DNA from: Nitrobacter sp051912485
Lineage (GTDB): Bacteria; Pseudomonadota; Alphaproteobacteria; Rhizobiales; Xanthobacteraceae
Direction: 5' to 3'
Length of the DNA stretch: 64,000 bases
Assembly: GCF_051912485.1 (NCBI RefSeq)
Contig: NZ_CP196822.1
Location: forward strand, 2,604,001 to 2,668,000
Shown: in pieces, positions 1 through 9,393 of the stretch
How positions within the stretch are numbered: the first letter of the stretch is position 1
Layout: each line of letters opens with the position of its first letter
The notes under the pieces: generated by a model
Told to the model about the DNA's origin: nothing
Databases searched by the model: none
Seen by the model: only the letters and a program-made list of their open reading frames with translations
Made by a program: the position numbers and the translations under genes

Positions 1-1584
1 GTCCACGCCTTCGTCTACTGGCCGATTCAGACTAAGTCGGATGTCATTAGATATAACTATCCGAATCATTCCCAACGCCGCTCGTCGCAACGCGTAGGGA
101 TCCTTGCTTCCCGTTGGCTTCTCGTCGATCGCCCAGAAGCCGACCAGCGTGTCGATCTTGTCGGCTAGCGCAACGGCAATCGACACAGGATCGCACGGCA
201 CCCGATCGGCCGGACCCTGCGGCTTGTAATGCTCTTCGCAGGCCGCTGCGACGGACGCATCCTCACCCTGCGCCAGTGCATAATATTTCCCCATCAGGCC
301 CTGCAGCTCGGGGAATTCGCCGACGACTTCGGTCAACAAATCGGCCTTGCACAGGCGCGCCGCGCGCTTCGCCTTCGCAACATCCGCGCCGACCAATGGC
401 GCGATCTCGGCCGCGAGCCGCTCGATGCGCGCGATGCGCTCCGCCTGCGTTCCAAGCTTTTCGTGAAATACGATCTTCTCGAACTTCGGCAGCCGGTCTT
501 CGAGCTTGGTCTTGAGATCGGTCTCATAGAAGAATTTCGCGTCCGACAGCCGCGCACGGATCACGCGCTCGTTGCCCGCGACGATCGCCTTGCCGCCGTC
601 GGAGGCTTCGATGTTGGCTGTGAGGATGAAGCGGTTGGCGAGCTTGCTAGACGTTTGCGCCGCGTCGCCGAGCGAAGTCCGCATCGCTGCGCCAGATTTG
701 GGATCGTTGACGACAAAACACTTCTGGTTGTTGCGGATGGTGGCGCGGATCACCTCGCTCGGGATCGACAAAAAGGATTCGTCGAACGAGCCCATCAGCA
801 CCACCGGCCATTCGACGAGGCCCGCGACCTCATCGAGCAGCACCTGATCCTCGACCAGTTCAAACCCCTGCGCGAACGCAAGCTCTTTCGCGTCGGCCAG
901 AATGATGTCCTTGCGGCGCTGCGGATCGAGCACGACCTTCGCCGCACGCAGTTTCGCTTCATAATCCTCGAAGCGGCGCACGCTGAATTCGTCCGGCGCC
1001 ATGAACCTGTGGCCGCGCGTCACCTGCCCGGCCTTGATGCCGGCGACGTCGAACGCCACCACATCCGGCTCCTCGGTCTCGGGGCCGAAGGTTGCGATGA
1101 TTGAATGCAGCGGTCGCACCCAGGTCAGCGCGCCCGGCTTCGCCGAGCGCTCGCCCCAGCGCATCTGCTTCGGCCACGGGAAGGTGCGCACGATCACGGG
1201 CAGGATTTCTGCCAGCACATCGATCGCAGGACGGCCCGGCTTCTCGATCAGCGCGACGTAGAAATCGCCCTTCTTCGGATCGCGCTGGATCTTGGCTTCG
1301 TCCAGCGATTTCAGCCCGGTGGCTTTCAGAAAGCCCTGCACGGCGGCATCGGGCGCGCCGACCTTCGGCCCCTTGCGTTCGTCCTTGAGATCGGGCTGGC
1401 GCGCGGGAATGCCATGCACGGTGAGCGCGAGGCGGCGCGGCGTGGCGAAGGCTTTCGCGCCCTCATAGACGAGGCCCTCGGCGACAAGCTTGTCGGTGAC
1501 CATCCTGCGCAGATCGTCCGCCGCCTTCGCCTGCATGCGCGCGGGGATTTCCTCGGAGAACAGTTCGAGCAGAAGATCGGGCAT
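1..1584 (-). CDS. glyS: Glycyl-tRNA synthetase beta subunit (partial, 3' end outside window)
   Basis: The beta subunit of the alpha2-beta2 glycyl-tRNA synthetase binds tRNA-Gly and supports the catalytic alpha subunit in the cytoplasm. The protein starts MPDLLLELFSEEIPARMQ, the usual GlyS N-terminus, and carries typical blocks such as LTWVRPLHSIIATFG and GHRFMAP. The reading frame is open from the ATG at 1584 to base 1 with no stop, so about 528 codons are present and the C-terminal part lies beyond the window. The start sits 3 nt after the glyQ stop, so the two genes are almost certainly co-transcribed and translationally coupled. Identification is firm. Confidence 0.96.
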   Translation of the reverse strand, partial: MPDLLLELFSEEIPARMQAKAADDLRRMVTDKLVAEGLVYEGAKAFATPRRLALTVHGIPARQPDLKDERKGPKVGAPDAAVQGFLKATGLKSLDEAKIQRDPKKGDFYVALIEKPGRPAIDVLAEILPVIVRTFPWPKQMRWGERSAKPGALTWVRPLHSIIATFGPETEEPDVVAFDVAGIKAGQVTRGHRFMAPDEFSVRRFEDYEAKLRAAKVVLDPQRRKDIILADAKELAFAQGFELVEDQVLLDEVAGLVEWPVVLMGSFDESFLSIPSEVIRATIRNNQKCFVVNDPKSGAAMRTSLGDAAQTSSKLANRFILTANIEASDGGKAIVAGNERVIRARLSDAKFFYETDLKTKLEDRLPKFEKIVFHEKLGTQAERIARIERLAAEIAPLVGADVAKAKRAARLCKADLLTEVVGEFPELQGLMGKYYALAQGEDASVAAACEEHYKPQGPADRVPCDPVSIAVALADKIDTLVGFWAIDEKPTGSKDPYALRRAALGMIRIVISNDIRLSLNRPVDEGVD

Positions 1585-1587
1585 CGC

Positions 1588-2532
1588 CTAGACGCCGCCC
1601 GCTTCGGTATAGAGCCATGCCTCGCCGCAGGCTTTCGCCAGGTCGCGCACACGCAGAATGTAGCTTTGCCGCTCGGTCACGGAGATCACGCCGCGCGCAT
1701 CGAGCAGATTGAAGACGTGGCTCGCCTTGATGCACTGGTCATAGGCCGGCAGCGCCATCAGATGCGCCTCGCGCTTGCCGAGCCCTTGCGGATTGCTCTG
1801 CCAGCCTGCGTCGAGATATTTTTTACAGGCCTCTTCTGCCATCGCGAATTGCTTGAACAGCATGTCGGCATCGGAATGCTCGAAGTTATGCCGCGAATAT
1901 TCCTGCTCGGCCTGCAGGAATACATCGCCGTAGGTCACTTTGTCGGCGCCCTCGCGGCCGTTGAAATTGAGATCGTAGACGCGGTCGACGCCCTGCACGA
2001 ACATCGCGAGGCGCTCCAGCCCGTAAGTGAGTTCGCCCGCCACCGGCGCACATTCGACGCCTGCCACCTGCTGGAAATAGGTGAACTGACTGACCTCCAT
2101 GCCGTCGCACCAGCACTCCCAGCCGAGCCCCCACGCCCCTAACGTTGGGCTTTCCCAGTCGTCCTCGACGAAGCGGATGTCGTGCAGCGCGCTGTCGACG
2201 CCAATGGCGGCCAGAGATTTCAGATAGAGATCCTGAATGTCCGGCGGCGACGGTTTGAGGATCGTCTGGAACTGATAGTAGTGCTGCAGGCGGTTGGGGT
2301 TCTCACCGTAGCGACCGTCCTTGGGCCGGCGCGACGGCTGCACATAGGCCGCGTTCCAGCGCTTCGGACCCAGCGCACGAAGCGTGGTCGCGGGATGAAA
2401 GGTGCCCGCCCCCACCTCCATGTCATAGGGCTGCAAAATGACGCAGCCATAGTCCGCCCAGTAGCGTTGCAGGGTCAGGATCAGGCCCTGGAACGAGCGT
2501 TCCGGGCGCATATGCGGGGGCAAGGAGTCCAT
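1588..2532 (-). CDS. glyQ: Glycyl-tRNA synthetase alpha subunit
   Basis: This is the catalytic class II subunit that charges tRNA-Gly with glycine. The sequence shows the family signature RYWADYGCVILQPYDMEVGA near residue 25, followed by GTFHPATTLRALGP and AAYVQPSRRPKDGRYGENPN. The length of 314 residues is close to the usual ~300. The frame is open further upstream to 2760, but the extra 76 residues are low-complexity and unlike the family; MDSLPPHMRPERSFQGL is the expected N-terminus, so the ATG at 2532 was chosen although its ribosome binding site is weak. glyS follows 3 nt downstream. Confidence 0.96.
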   Translation of the reverse strand: MDSLPPHMRPERSFQGLILTLQRYWADYGCVILQPYDMEVGAGTFHPATTLRALGPKRWNAAYVQPSRRPKDGRYGENPNRLQHYYQFQTILKPSPPDIQDLYLKSLAAIGVDSALHDIRFVEDDWESPTLGAWGLGWECWCDGMEVSQFTYFQQVAGVECAPVAGELTYGLERLAMFVQGVDRVYDLNFNGREGADKVTYGDVFLQAEQEYSRHNFEHSDADMLFKQFAMAEEACKKYLDAGWQSNPQGLGKREAHLMALPAYDQCIKASHVFNLLDARGVISVTERQSYILRVRDLAKACGEAWLYTEAGGV

Positions 2533-2766
2533 CGGATCGGTTTTAAGGGATTCGCGGAAGTTCGTCGGCGCGCGGACCGTATCGGCGCGTCTCTGCCAAA
2601 TCAAGGCGATGGCGGAACAACGGTTACCGGAATTGCCGGCAATTAAGCGATTTGCGGCGGAAGCGCCAACCGCAGCAGCGTCGCCGGACTCGGAGATTGT
2701 CAGGGTTCGCCCGCTATCGGGGATGGGCGCGAAGGCTGCGAGCCGTTCGCGCACCTCCAATCCGCG

Positions 2767-2955
2767 TTAGTCAGGGCGGTAGGCGCCGGTGCGGGAATCG
2801 CGCCGCAGGGTCGGAATATCGCGGGTGCGGGCCTCTGCAACGCGGGCCGTCCGCACTTCCTCTAATTCCTGATTGATTCGCCTGGCGGTGTTGTAGAGCC
2901 AGCGAACCGCGACTAGTCCACCGAGGGTAGCTGCAAGTGCAATCAGCGGCGGCAT
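2767..2955 (-). CDS. Small conserved membrane-anchored protein, unknown function
   Basis: This is a 62-residue protein starting MPPLIALAATLGGLVAV. One predicted membrane segment covers roughly residues 2-20, followed by a charged, probably cytoplasmic helix (RRINQELEEVR) and an Arg-rich tail ending in GAYRPD. A good ribosome binding site (GGAAGAGGA) precedes the ATG at 2955 and decides the start over an upstream candidate at 3009. It lies between the S49 peptidase gene and glyQ on the same strand. No known family is recognised with certainty; similar short single-pass proteins are common hypotheticals in this bacterial group. Confidence 0.7.
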   Translation of the reverse strand: MPPLIALAATLGGLVAVRWLYNTARRINQELEEVRTARVAEARTRDIPTLRRDSRTGAYRPD

Positions 2956-3072
2956 CGGTCGATCCTCTTCCTTCGTTATCGAACCCCCATTCAGCTTATT
3001 CTCACCCAACCCAATCGTTCCTGCAATCGCTGTTTCGAGACCAAACAGCGCAGAATTTCGGCGGATTGAGCT

Positions 3073-3942
3073 CTAAAACCCGAATTTGGCCCAAATCGCC
3101 CGAGTCTCGAGCGCAGAGATCAGGTCGTCCGGCAAGCGCCCGATACCATCGAAGGAGGTCAGGGTTCCGGCTCCCGCTTTGCGGCCAAGGAGCCCCGCCA
3201 ACAGACCAGTCGAAGGCGCGATCAGCGGCGTCACGACCTTGTCGCCGAACCGCGCCCGCAGGATTGAGCGGAGATCGCCGATGGCGTCCGCAAGGCCAAG
3301 CGCAACCGACCGCTCGCCCGCCCAGTATTCGCCGGTGAACAAAAGGTCGTCCGTCTCCTTCAGCCGTGCCCCGCGGCTTGTCTTGACCAATTCGATGAAG
3401 GTGGCGTGGATCTCGCGCTGGATCGCTTTCAGCCGCGCCACATCGTCGGGGTCTTCGGGGAGGAACGGATCGAGCGTCGCCTTGTGTTCGCCCGCCGTAT
3501 ACACCCTGCGCTCGACGCCGATCTTCCTGATCAGCTCGGTGAAACCGAAGCCGCCGCCGACCACACCGATCGAACCCAGGATCGAAGACGGATCGCAGAA
3601 GATCTCGTCGCCCGCGCAGGCGATCATGTAGCCGCCGGAGGCTGCGACATCCTCGACGAACACAAGCACCGGAAGCTTGTTCTCCTCCGCGAGGTGCCGG
3701 ATGCGCAGATAAATCTGGCGCGACTGCACCGGCGAACCGCCCGGCGAATTGATTACCAGCGCCACCGCCTTGGCGTTGTTCACCGCAAACGCCCGCTCCA
3801 GCGTTTTGGCGACGCCCGCGAGCGTCATGCCTGATCTGAGCGGCGTCACCGCGCCGATCACGCCGGACAGCCGCACCACCGGCACCACCGCCACCCCGCG
3901 CTGCCATCGCTTGGGGACCAGTTTCATCAGCGCTGCTCTCAT
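3073..3942 (-). CDS. S49 family peptidase (SppA/SohB-like)
   Basis: This is a serine protease of the signal-peptide-peptidase A clan, expected to cut membrane-derived peptides with a Ser-Lys dyad. The nucleophile is Ser102 in VEDVAASGGYMIACAGD, and the likely general base is Lys154 in YTAGEHKATLDPF. The oxyanion-type block LVINSPGGSP lies near residues 62-71 and GSIGVVGGGFG follows the nucleophile. At 289 residues it is a single-domain short form, about half the length of E. coli SppA, without an obvious N-terminal membrane anchor. An internal ATG at 3927 is an alternative start. It is transcribed toward the small membrane protein and glyQS. Confidence 0.92.
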   Translation of the reverse strand: MRAALMKLVPKRWQRGVAVVPVVRLSGVIGAVTPLRSGMTLAGVAKTLERAFAVNNAKAVALVINSPGGSPVQSRQIYLRIRHLAEENKLPVLVFVEDVAASGGYMIACAGDEIFCDPSSILGSIGVVGGGFGFTELIRKIGVERRVYTAGEHKATLDPFLPEDPDDVARLKAIQREIHATFIELVKTSRGARLKETDDLLFTGEYWAGERSVALGLADAIGDLRSILRARFGDKVVTPLIAPSTGLLAGLLGRKAGAGTLTSFDGIGRLPDDLISALETRAIWAKFGF

Positions 3943-4115
3943 GCCGTTTCCCTGCGCTTCGGCAGTTTCGCATTATGCAACTGCCGGTATTACACAACGA
4001 TGTATGCCCTGGGGAGGATTATCGGTAGCCTTCTCAAGGCCTTTTACTTCACATCTGCTCCAAAGCGCACGGAAAGGCAGACTTCCGCGACCACCGCGCG
4101 CAACCTCATCTGCTG

Positions 4116-4874
4116 TCACAACGCAAGAGCCTGGCCGCCTGCCAGAACGTCCTTGGCCTCTTTCGTGGGCTGTCCCGTTTCGTCGGCGAGCACCAAACCC
4201 GGACAAAGCCTGAGCGGCGCGCGGCTCCCTTTGAGCGCGCGGACCAGAATGCGGATCGCGGGTTTACCCGCGTCCGGATGTACAGGCCGGATCGCGACGC
4301 CGCCGAAGCCTCGGCCAAGCACAGCCAGCACCTCGGCCAGACCGTCACTACGCCAGATCAGGCTGAGCACGCCGCCGGATTTCAGCACGCGCCGCGCCGC
4401 GTGTACCCATGCCTCGAGCGTGGCAGGCTCCGCGACATGCGCCGCGCGCCGGCTCTCGTCCGGCGACGGCCGGTGCCGTTCTGAATCGTTAAACGGAGGA
4501 TTCATCAGGACCACGTCGGCGCTGTCGGGGCCGAGACCGGCGTTTACAAACGCCTCCGCCCGACCTGTGACGTCGAAGGTGCAGACCTGCGCCGCGATTC
4601 CGTTGAGAACCGCGTTGCGGCGCGCCAGATCGGCGAGGGTTTCATCGCGCTCGACCAGCATCAGCTCGATGCCGGCGATCCGCGTCGCCACCGCGAGCCC
4701 CGCTGCGCCGACACCCGCCCCGAAATCAACGATGCGATCGCCGGGCTTGCACGGCGTCGCGGCGGCGAGCATCATCGCGTCGTGGCCGGCGCGATGGCCG
4801 GACCGGGGCTGACATAGCCGCAGCCGCCCGCCGAGAAATGCATCCTCGCCCACTTCCGATCGCGCCCCGGTCAT
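4116..4874 (-). CDS. TrmN6-like N6-adenine methyltransferase
   Basis: This class I SAM-dependent methyltransferase is related to tRNA1(Val) (adenine-37-N6) methyltransferase. Motif I is IVDFGAGVGAAGLAVATR near residue 48, an acidic residue follows in ELMLVERDE, and the N6-adenine signature is VLMNPPFND near residue 133. The length of 252 residues fits the TrmN6/YfiC family. The start overlaps the stop of the DUF2007 gene by 4 nt, a linkage often seen in Alphaproteobacteria. The exact RNA substrate is inferred from the family. Confidence 0.88.
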   Translation of the reverse strand: MTGARSEVGEDAFLGGRLRLCQPRSGHRAGHDAMMLAAATPCKPGDRIVDFGAGVGAAGLAVATRIAGIELMLVERDETLADLARRNAVLNGIAAQVCTFDVTGRAEAFVNAGLGPDSADVVLMNPPFNDSERHRPSPDESRRAAHVAEPATLEAWVHAARRVLKSGGVLSLIWRSDGLAEVLAVLGRGFGGVAIRPVHPDAGKPAIRILVRALKGSRAPLRLCPGLVLADETGQPTKEAKDVLAGGQALAL

Positions 4875-5107
4875 CGTCCGGCGTCGTCGGGCCGCAATTC
4901 GTGGCCCAGCCCGGCCTCGGTGAGAAGCTGGCGTGCCTCGCGATTGTCGTCGTCATGCACCAGAATGCGGCGGGGCAGGATGCCGAGCGATCCCTCGATC
5001 ACACTCATGTTCTGATCCAGCACCACGTGATAAATATCGGCGCCGTCCAGCAGCGCGCCGATCGCCGATACCAGCACCACGTCGTTGGTTCGGACCAATT
5101 CGCGCAA
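4871..5107 (-). CDS. DUF2007 domain protein
   Basis: This 78-residue protein begins MRELVRTNDVVLVSAIGALL and matches the DUF2007 (putative signal transducing protein) pattern: a short beta-alpha fold with a central hydrophobic patch and the conserved stretch GILPRRILVHDDD. It has no signal peptide or membrane segment. Its stop overlaps the start of the downstream methyltransferase by 4 nt, so the two are co-translated. The function is unknown. The divergent gap to the polyprenyl synthase gene (5108-5260) should hold the promoters for both directions. Confidence 0.82.
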   Translation of the reverse strand: MRELVRTNDVVLVSAIGALLDGADIYHVVLDQNMSVIEGSLGILPRRILVHDDDNREARQLLTEAGLGHELRPDDAGR

Positions 5108-5260
5108 CGTCGCGTTCTCCCTAGCTGTAACAGCTTCACGGCCCTGTGGCCCATGTCAACCGCGGCATGTCAACAACTACCTGCGCTTGCCGCGCCAACC
5201 GCCACTTTCTATTGTAATCGTCGGAAACGGCGCGGATAGCGCAAAATCGGAGAATTTTGC

Positions 5261-6271
5261 TTGGCGATCATCGTCCCATTCGAAAGCCATTCAACAGGCT
5301 CCATCGATCAGCTGGTGGCGCTTGTCGCCGCCGACATGGAACGCGTCAACGCCACCATCCTGTCGCGGACCGGGTCGGAAGTCACGATGATCCCGGAAGT
5401 CGCCAATCACCTGATCTCGTCCGGCGGCAAGCGGCTGCGCCCGATGCTGACGCTGGCGATGGCTCATCTCGCCGACTATTCCGGCGAAGGTCACATCAAG
5501 CTCGCGGCCTCCGTGGAATTCATGCACACCGCGACGCTGCTGCACGACGACGTCGTCGATGAGAGCGAGCTGCGCCGTGGCAAGCTGTCGGCGCGCATGG
5601 TGTGGGGCAACGAGGCCAGCGTTCTCGTCGGCGACTTTCTGCTCGGACAGGCGTTTCGGATGATGGTCGAAGTCGGCTCGCTGCGCGCGCTCGATATCCT
5701 GTCGGCGGCGGCGGCCACCATCGCCGAGGGCGAGGTAATGCAGCTTGCCGCCGCCAAGAACACCGCCACCACCGAGGACGAATACCTCGCGGTCATCCGC
5801 CGCAAGACCGCAGAGCTGTTCGCCGCCGCCTGCGAGGTCGGTCCGGTGCTCGGCAATCGACCGAAGGCCGAGGAAACCGCGGCGGCCAGCTTCGGCATGA
5901 ACCTCGGGATCGCGTTCCAGCTCGTCGACGACGTGCTCGATTATGGCGGCAAGTCGGCAAAGCTCGGCAAGAACGTCGGCGACGATTTCCGCGAGGGCAA
6001 GATCACCTTGCCGGTGGTGCTGGCATTCCGCCGCGGCAACGACGTCGAACGCGAATTCTGGGTGCGAGCGCTTGAGGAAGGCGAGATCGGGGACAACGAC
6101 CTCAATCACGCCATCGGGTTGATGACCAAGCATCGCGCGCTGGAGGATACCCTCAACCGCGCCCAGCACTACGGCGCGATGGCGGTCGATGCCCTGGCGC
6201 TGTTTCCGCCATCGCCGATGAAGAGCGCGCTGGAGCAGGTCGTAGCGTTCTGCCTAGCGCGGTCGCACTGA
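5261..6271 (+). CDS. Long-chain polyprenyl diphosphate synthase
   Basis: A trans-isoprenyl diphosphate synthase that extends farnesyl or geranylgeranyl diphosphate to the octa- or decaprenyl chain used for ubiquinone. Both Asp-rich motifs are present: LLHDDVVDE (Asp96-Asp100) and QLVDDVLDYGG (223-227), with GGKRLRPML at 55-63 binding diphosphate. The length of 336 residues is normal. The start is a TTG at 5261 preceded by GGAG at about 9 nt; the next in-frame ATG lies well inside the conserved region, so the TTG is preferred. Chain length (ispB-like or decaprenyl) cannot be read with confidence. Confidence 0.93.
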   Translation: MAIIVPFESHSTGSIDQLVALVAADMERVNATILSRTGSEVTMIPEVANHLISSGGKRLRPMLTLAMAHLADYSGEGHIKLAASVEFMHTATLLHDDVVDESELRRGKLSARMVWGNEASVLVGDFLLGQAFRMMVEVGSLRALDILSAAAATIAEGEVMQLAAAKNTATTEDEYLAVIRRKTAELFAAACEVGPVLGNRPKAEETAAASFGMNLGIAFQLVDDVLDYGGKSAKLGKNVGDDFREGKITLPVVLAFRRGNDVEREFWVRALEEGEIGDNDLNHAIGLMTKHRALEDTLNRAQHYGAMAVDALALFPPSPMKSALEQVVAFCLARSH

Positions 6272-6295
6272 AAAAAGCACGGCAACTCTCGCGGT

Positions 6296-6363
6296 CGTCA
6301 TTCCGAACGCCGCAAAGCGGATAACGCGTAGCGTTCGCTCCGGCAGCGGCGATCCGGAATGAC
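6296..6363. repeat. Palindromic repeat element, GTCATTCCG type
   Basis: An imperfect inverted repeat with outer arms CGTCATTCCG (6296-6305) and CGGAATGAC (6355-6363) lies between the convergent polyprenyl synthase and ispE genes. The interior is GC-rich and partly self-complementary. It resembles the other CGTCATTGCGAG elements of this window in outline but has a different arm sequence. As a hairpin it could end transcripts from both sides, although it has no clear T-run. Confidence 0.6.
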
Positions 6364-6384
6364 AACAGAGAATTTTCCAACGGG

Positions 6385-7274
6385 CTAGCTCAGCGTCCCT
6401 GCATGCACCCACCATTGCGGGCGATCGAGCCGGATCGTCTGCGCGGCGCGATGCGCATCCGCGTCGTCGTCGAAGATCGCAAAGCAGGTCGCGCCCGAGC
6501 CCGACATCCGCGAGAGTCGCGCGCCGGTTGCCCGCAGCCTCTCGAGCACCTCGCCGATCACCGGCTGAATGCGGATCGCGGGCGCTTCGAGATCGTTGGT
6601 GCCACCCGCAAGCATGGCGAGCCAATCGTCGATCGGCGCACCGGCCCTCGGCCACACGATCGCTTCGATGGCATCGGAGGCGCCGTGCAATTCGCCGTTG
6701 CGGAGGCCGAGAGCAGCGAAGACATCTTTCGTCGCAACGGAAACGCGCGGATTGACCAGCACGGCCGGCATGACGGGCAGGCCTAGCGGCTGTAGAACTC
6801 GCCGACGCCGGTCATCACGCAAGCCTCGGAGCGGACGCAGACCGGCACATCGGCACCGGTCAACCGCGCCACCTCGAGCAATCGAGGATCGCCGATCGCA
6901 ATGCCGTTGGCCTCCGCCAGCAGCCGCAACGCCGCGGCCGCATCCGCCGAGCCGCCGCCGATGCCGGCCGCAACCGGCAAATGCTTGTCCAACGCGAAAA
7001 CGCCCGTCTTCAGATTTGCGGCCCGCTCACTGAACAGCCGTGCCGCCTTGAGAACGAGATTGTCGGCTGTATGACCGCACTCCTGTGCGCGCGGACCATC
7101 GGCAACGAGCGACAGGTCCGTGCCTGGCGTCAAGGTCAGGTGATCAACGCAATCGGCAAATGCGACCACGCTTTCAAGCTCGTGAAAACCGTCGGCGCGC
7201 CGACCCACGACCCGCAGGGTCAGGTTGACCTTGGCGCGCGCGGTCTCGCTCAGCACCGGTGCGGTCGATTTCAT
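6385..7274 (-). pseudogene. ispE: 4-diphosphocytidyl-2-C-methyl-D-erythritol kinase, broken by a one-base frameshift
   Basis: IspE phosphorylates CDP-ME in the MEP isoprenoid pathway. The N-terminal part (7274 down to the TAG at 6783-6785) holds the substrate block ARAKVNLTLRVVGRRADGFH and GHMP motif 2, PVAAGIGGGSADAAAA. The C-terminal part lies in another frame (to 6385) and holds GHMP motif 3, MSGSGATCFAIF. Inserting one G between 6797 and 6798 on the minus strand would join them as ...MTGVGE-VLQPLGLPVMP..., giving an intact kinase of about 296 residues. The start is uncertain: ATG at 7274, or further upstream at 7298 or 7316. Since the gene is normally essential, a sequencing or assembly error is as likely as a real lesion. 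Confidence 0.88.
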
Positions 7275-7432
7275 ATTGGTGGCGCTGGTTATGATCATGG
7301 CGGATGTCAAATCCAAAACCGCGCGTGAATCAAATGATTTTTGCGATGGTGTTCGGCTCCGCGACCCGCAAGGGACTGGAGGCAGCGGAGAAATGTTTGA
7401 TCGGACCGAAGGGCGGGCCGGTTCGCTTGCGC

Positions 7433-9214
7433 TCAGCCGCCCTTGCCGTCTTCCTTCTTCTTGTCCGCCGACGCCGCCGACGGAGTGTCGTCCGCCGGCA
7501 TGCCGTTCGCGATCTTGGCTTCGATCTTCGGCAGTTCATCCGGCTCCGGCTTCAGGTCGCGCGCGTGCGCCCACTGGAATTTCGCCTCCAGTGTCCGGCC
7601 GACGCGCCAGTAAGCGTCGCCGAGGTGATCGTTCACCGTCGGATCCTCAGGCTTGAGATTGATGGCGCGCTCGAGCGTCTTGACCGCCTCCTCGTAGTTG
7701 CCGATGCGGTAATAGGCCCAGCCGAGGCTGTCGACGATATAACCGTCGTCCGGCCGCTGATCGACCGCGCGTTTGATCATCTTCATGGCTTCGTCGAGAT
7801 TGAGGCCGCGGTCGATCCAGGAGTAGCCGAGATAATTCAGCACATGCGGCTGCTCGGGCTGAATCTCGAGCGCCTTCTTCATGTCGACTTCCGCCTTGTC
7901 CCAATTCTTCGACCGCTCCTCGCAGATACCGCGGAAATAGTAGTAGACCCAGTTCGGCTTGTCCTTCGCCTCGGCGATTACATCGACGCCTTTGGTGTAG
8001 GTCTTTGCGCAATCGGCAAACTTCTTGCGGCCCCGCTCAAGGTTGCCGAGCGCCATGATGGCTTCCAGATCCTTCGGATCCTGCTCCGTAACATCCTTGA
8101 GAATTTTGATCGCCTCGTCGCTGCGATCGACGGCATCGAGGTCGGTCGCGAGTTGAACCTGCGCATTGCGCTTCAGCGGCGAATCGGCAGGCACACGCTG
8201 ATAGACGCCGATTGCCATCTCCGGCTTCTTCACCGATTCATAGAGATCGGCGAGCGACAACAGCGCCATTGGATGACTGGGCGCGAGATAAAGCGCGAGC
8301 TGCAGATAGACCAGCGCCAGATCCTCACCGCCGCGCCGGGTCAGAGATGCGCCGATGCCGTAAAGGGCTTCAGCGGCGCCTGTTTGCGGCGAGCTGACGA
8401 GCTGCGGCAGTTTCTTGCCGGCCTTGGTCTCCTTGATGCCTTCCAGAATCAGCGGATGCCGCGCCAGTTTCTTGTCGAACGACTCATACACGGCCAGCGC
8501 CGCCGCATCGTCCTTGTTGCGCGACAGCCACCGCGCATAGGCATCGGCAACGCGGAGCGCGGAATCGTCGAGCTTGTAGGCGCGCTCGAGGCGAACGCCG
8601 GCTTCCTTTTCCCGACCGGCAAGATCGAGCAACATCCCCGAATGCAGGTCCTTGAAGATCGGATACCATTCCGGACCGGTCAGCCCGTCGATGTTGGCGA
8701 CGGCCTGCCTGGTGTCGCCGGCGCCATAGTCGGCCCAGCCCGACAGCAACGTCGCCACCAGATCGGTGATCGGCCCGCGGATGGACTGATTGATATTTTT
8801 CCGGGCGGCGGCGTACTTCTTCAACTTGAGATTATGAACGCCGACAACCAGCCGCGCGACGCGATTGGTTTTGTCGATGGTCAGAATGCGGTCGGCGAGA
8901 TTCACGGCGGCGTCGATGTCGCCTTCCGCCAGTGACGAGATGAACGCCCGATCAAGAAGCTCGTTGTTTTTTGGATCGGCACGCAGCGCCGAACGATAGA
9001 ACGCCGCCGCGGACTTGGCGTCGCGCTCCACGCTGGCATGGCGCGCGGCGAGATAGCTGCCGGCCTTCGTCATGGCGCGCAAATCGCGGGCGCTGGGAAA
9101 CTGCGCAGTATCGGTCGGATGCTCGGGCGTCTGCGCCGCCCCCGGGCCGGACAGCACGAACGACGTCGCGGCGGCAATGGCCATCGCCAAGCGATTGAAA
9201 CGAATGAACAACAT
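7433..9214 (-). CDS. Exported tetratricopeptide repeat protein
   Basis: This 593-residue protein has an N-terminal signal peptide (hydrophobic stretch LAMAIAAATSFVLSG, cleavage probably after GAAQ) and then a long array of TPR helices. Clear repeats include AEVDMKKALEIQPEQPHVL, the block around YIVDSLGWAYYRIGNYEEAV and KTLERAINLKPEDPTVN near the C-terminus. The tail is Lys/Asp-rich. The ATG at 9214 has GGAG upstream and starts exactly at the signal peptide; the upstream extension to 9367 has no family-like sequence. TPR arrays bind other proteins; a periplasmic or envelope scaffold role is inferred only from export. It lies downstream of etfQO on the same strand with a 179 nt gap. Confidence 0.87.
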   Translation of the reverse strand: MLFIRFNRLAMAIAAATSFVLSGPGAAQTPEHPTDTAQFPSARDLRAMTKAGSYLAARHASVERDAKSAAAFYRSALRADPKNNELLDRAFISSLAEGDIDAAVNLADRILTIDKTNRVARLVVGVHNLKLKKYAAARKNINQSIRGPITDLVATLLSGWADYGAGDTRQAVANIDGLTGPEWYPIFKDLHSGMLLDLAGREKEAGVRLERAYKLDDSALRVADAYARWLSRNKDDAAALAVYESFDKKLARHPLILEGIKETKAGKKLPQLVSSPQTGAAEALYGIGASLTRRGGEDLALVYLQLALYLAPSHPMALLSLADLYESVKKPEMAIGVYQRVPADSPLKRNAQVQLATDLDAVDRSDEAIKILKDVTEQDPKDLEAIMALGNLERGRKKFADCAKTYTKGVDVIAEAKDKPNWVYYYFRGICEERSKNWDKAEVDMKKALEIQPEQPHVLNYLGYSWIDRGLNLDEAMKMIKRAVDQRPDDGYIVDSLGWAYYRIGNYEEAVKTLERAINLKPEDPTVNDHLGDAYWRVGRTLEAKFQWAHARDLKPEPDELPKIEAKIANGMPADDTPSAASADKKKEDGKGG

Positions 9215-9393
9215 CGGGATTCGCTCAGCTCCAGGTTTCACGGCAGACCTTTGGCAGTCTCGGATGCAAGCGGCTGCATCGCAACGTTCGCTTCTAACAT
9301 TCGCATCAGGTTTGCGCGAGTGCCTTTGCGAATGTATGGCGGCATCGTGGCCGTCACGAAAAGCCACGCAGCCACGCCTTCACGGAATCGTGG

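Noticed and set aside
6385..6822. C-terminal ispE frame as an independent gene
   Set aside because: Its first residues (MRDDRRRR) are out of family and only the frame-corrected joint product is a complete kinase.
7304..8935. Open frame of 543 codons antisense to the TPR gene
   Set aside because: No family features; it is a frame shadow of the TPR-coding strand.
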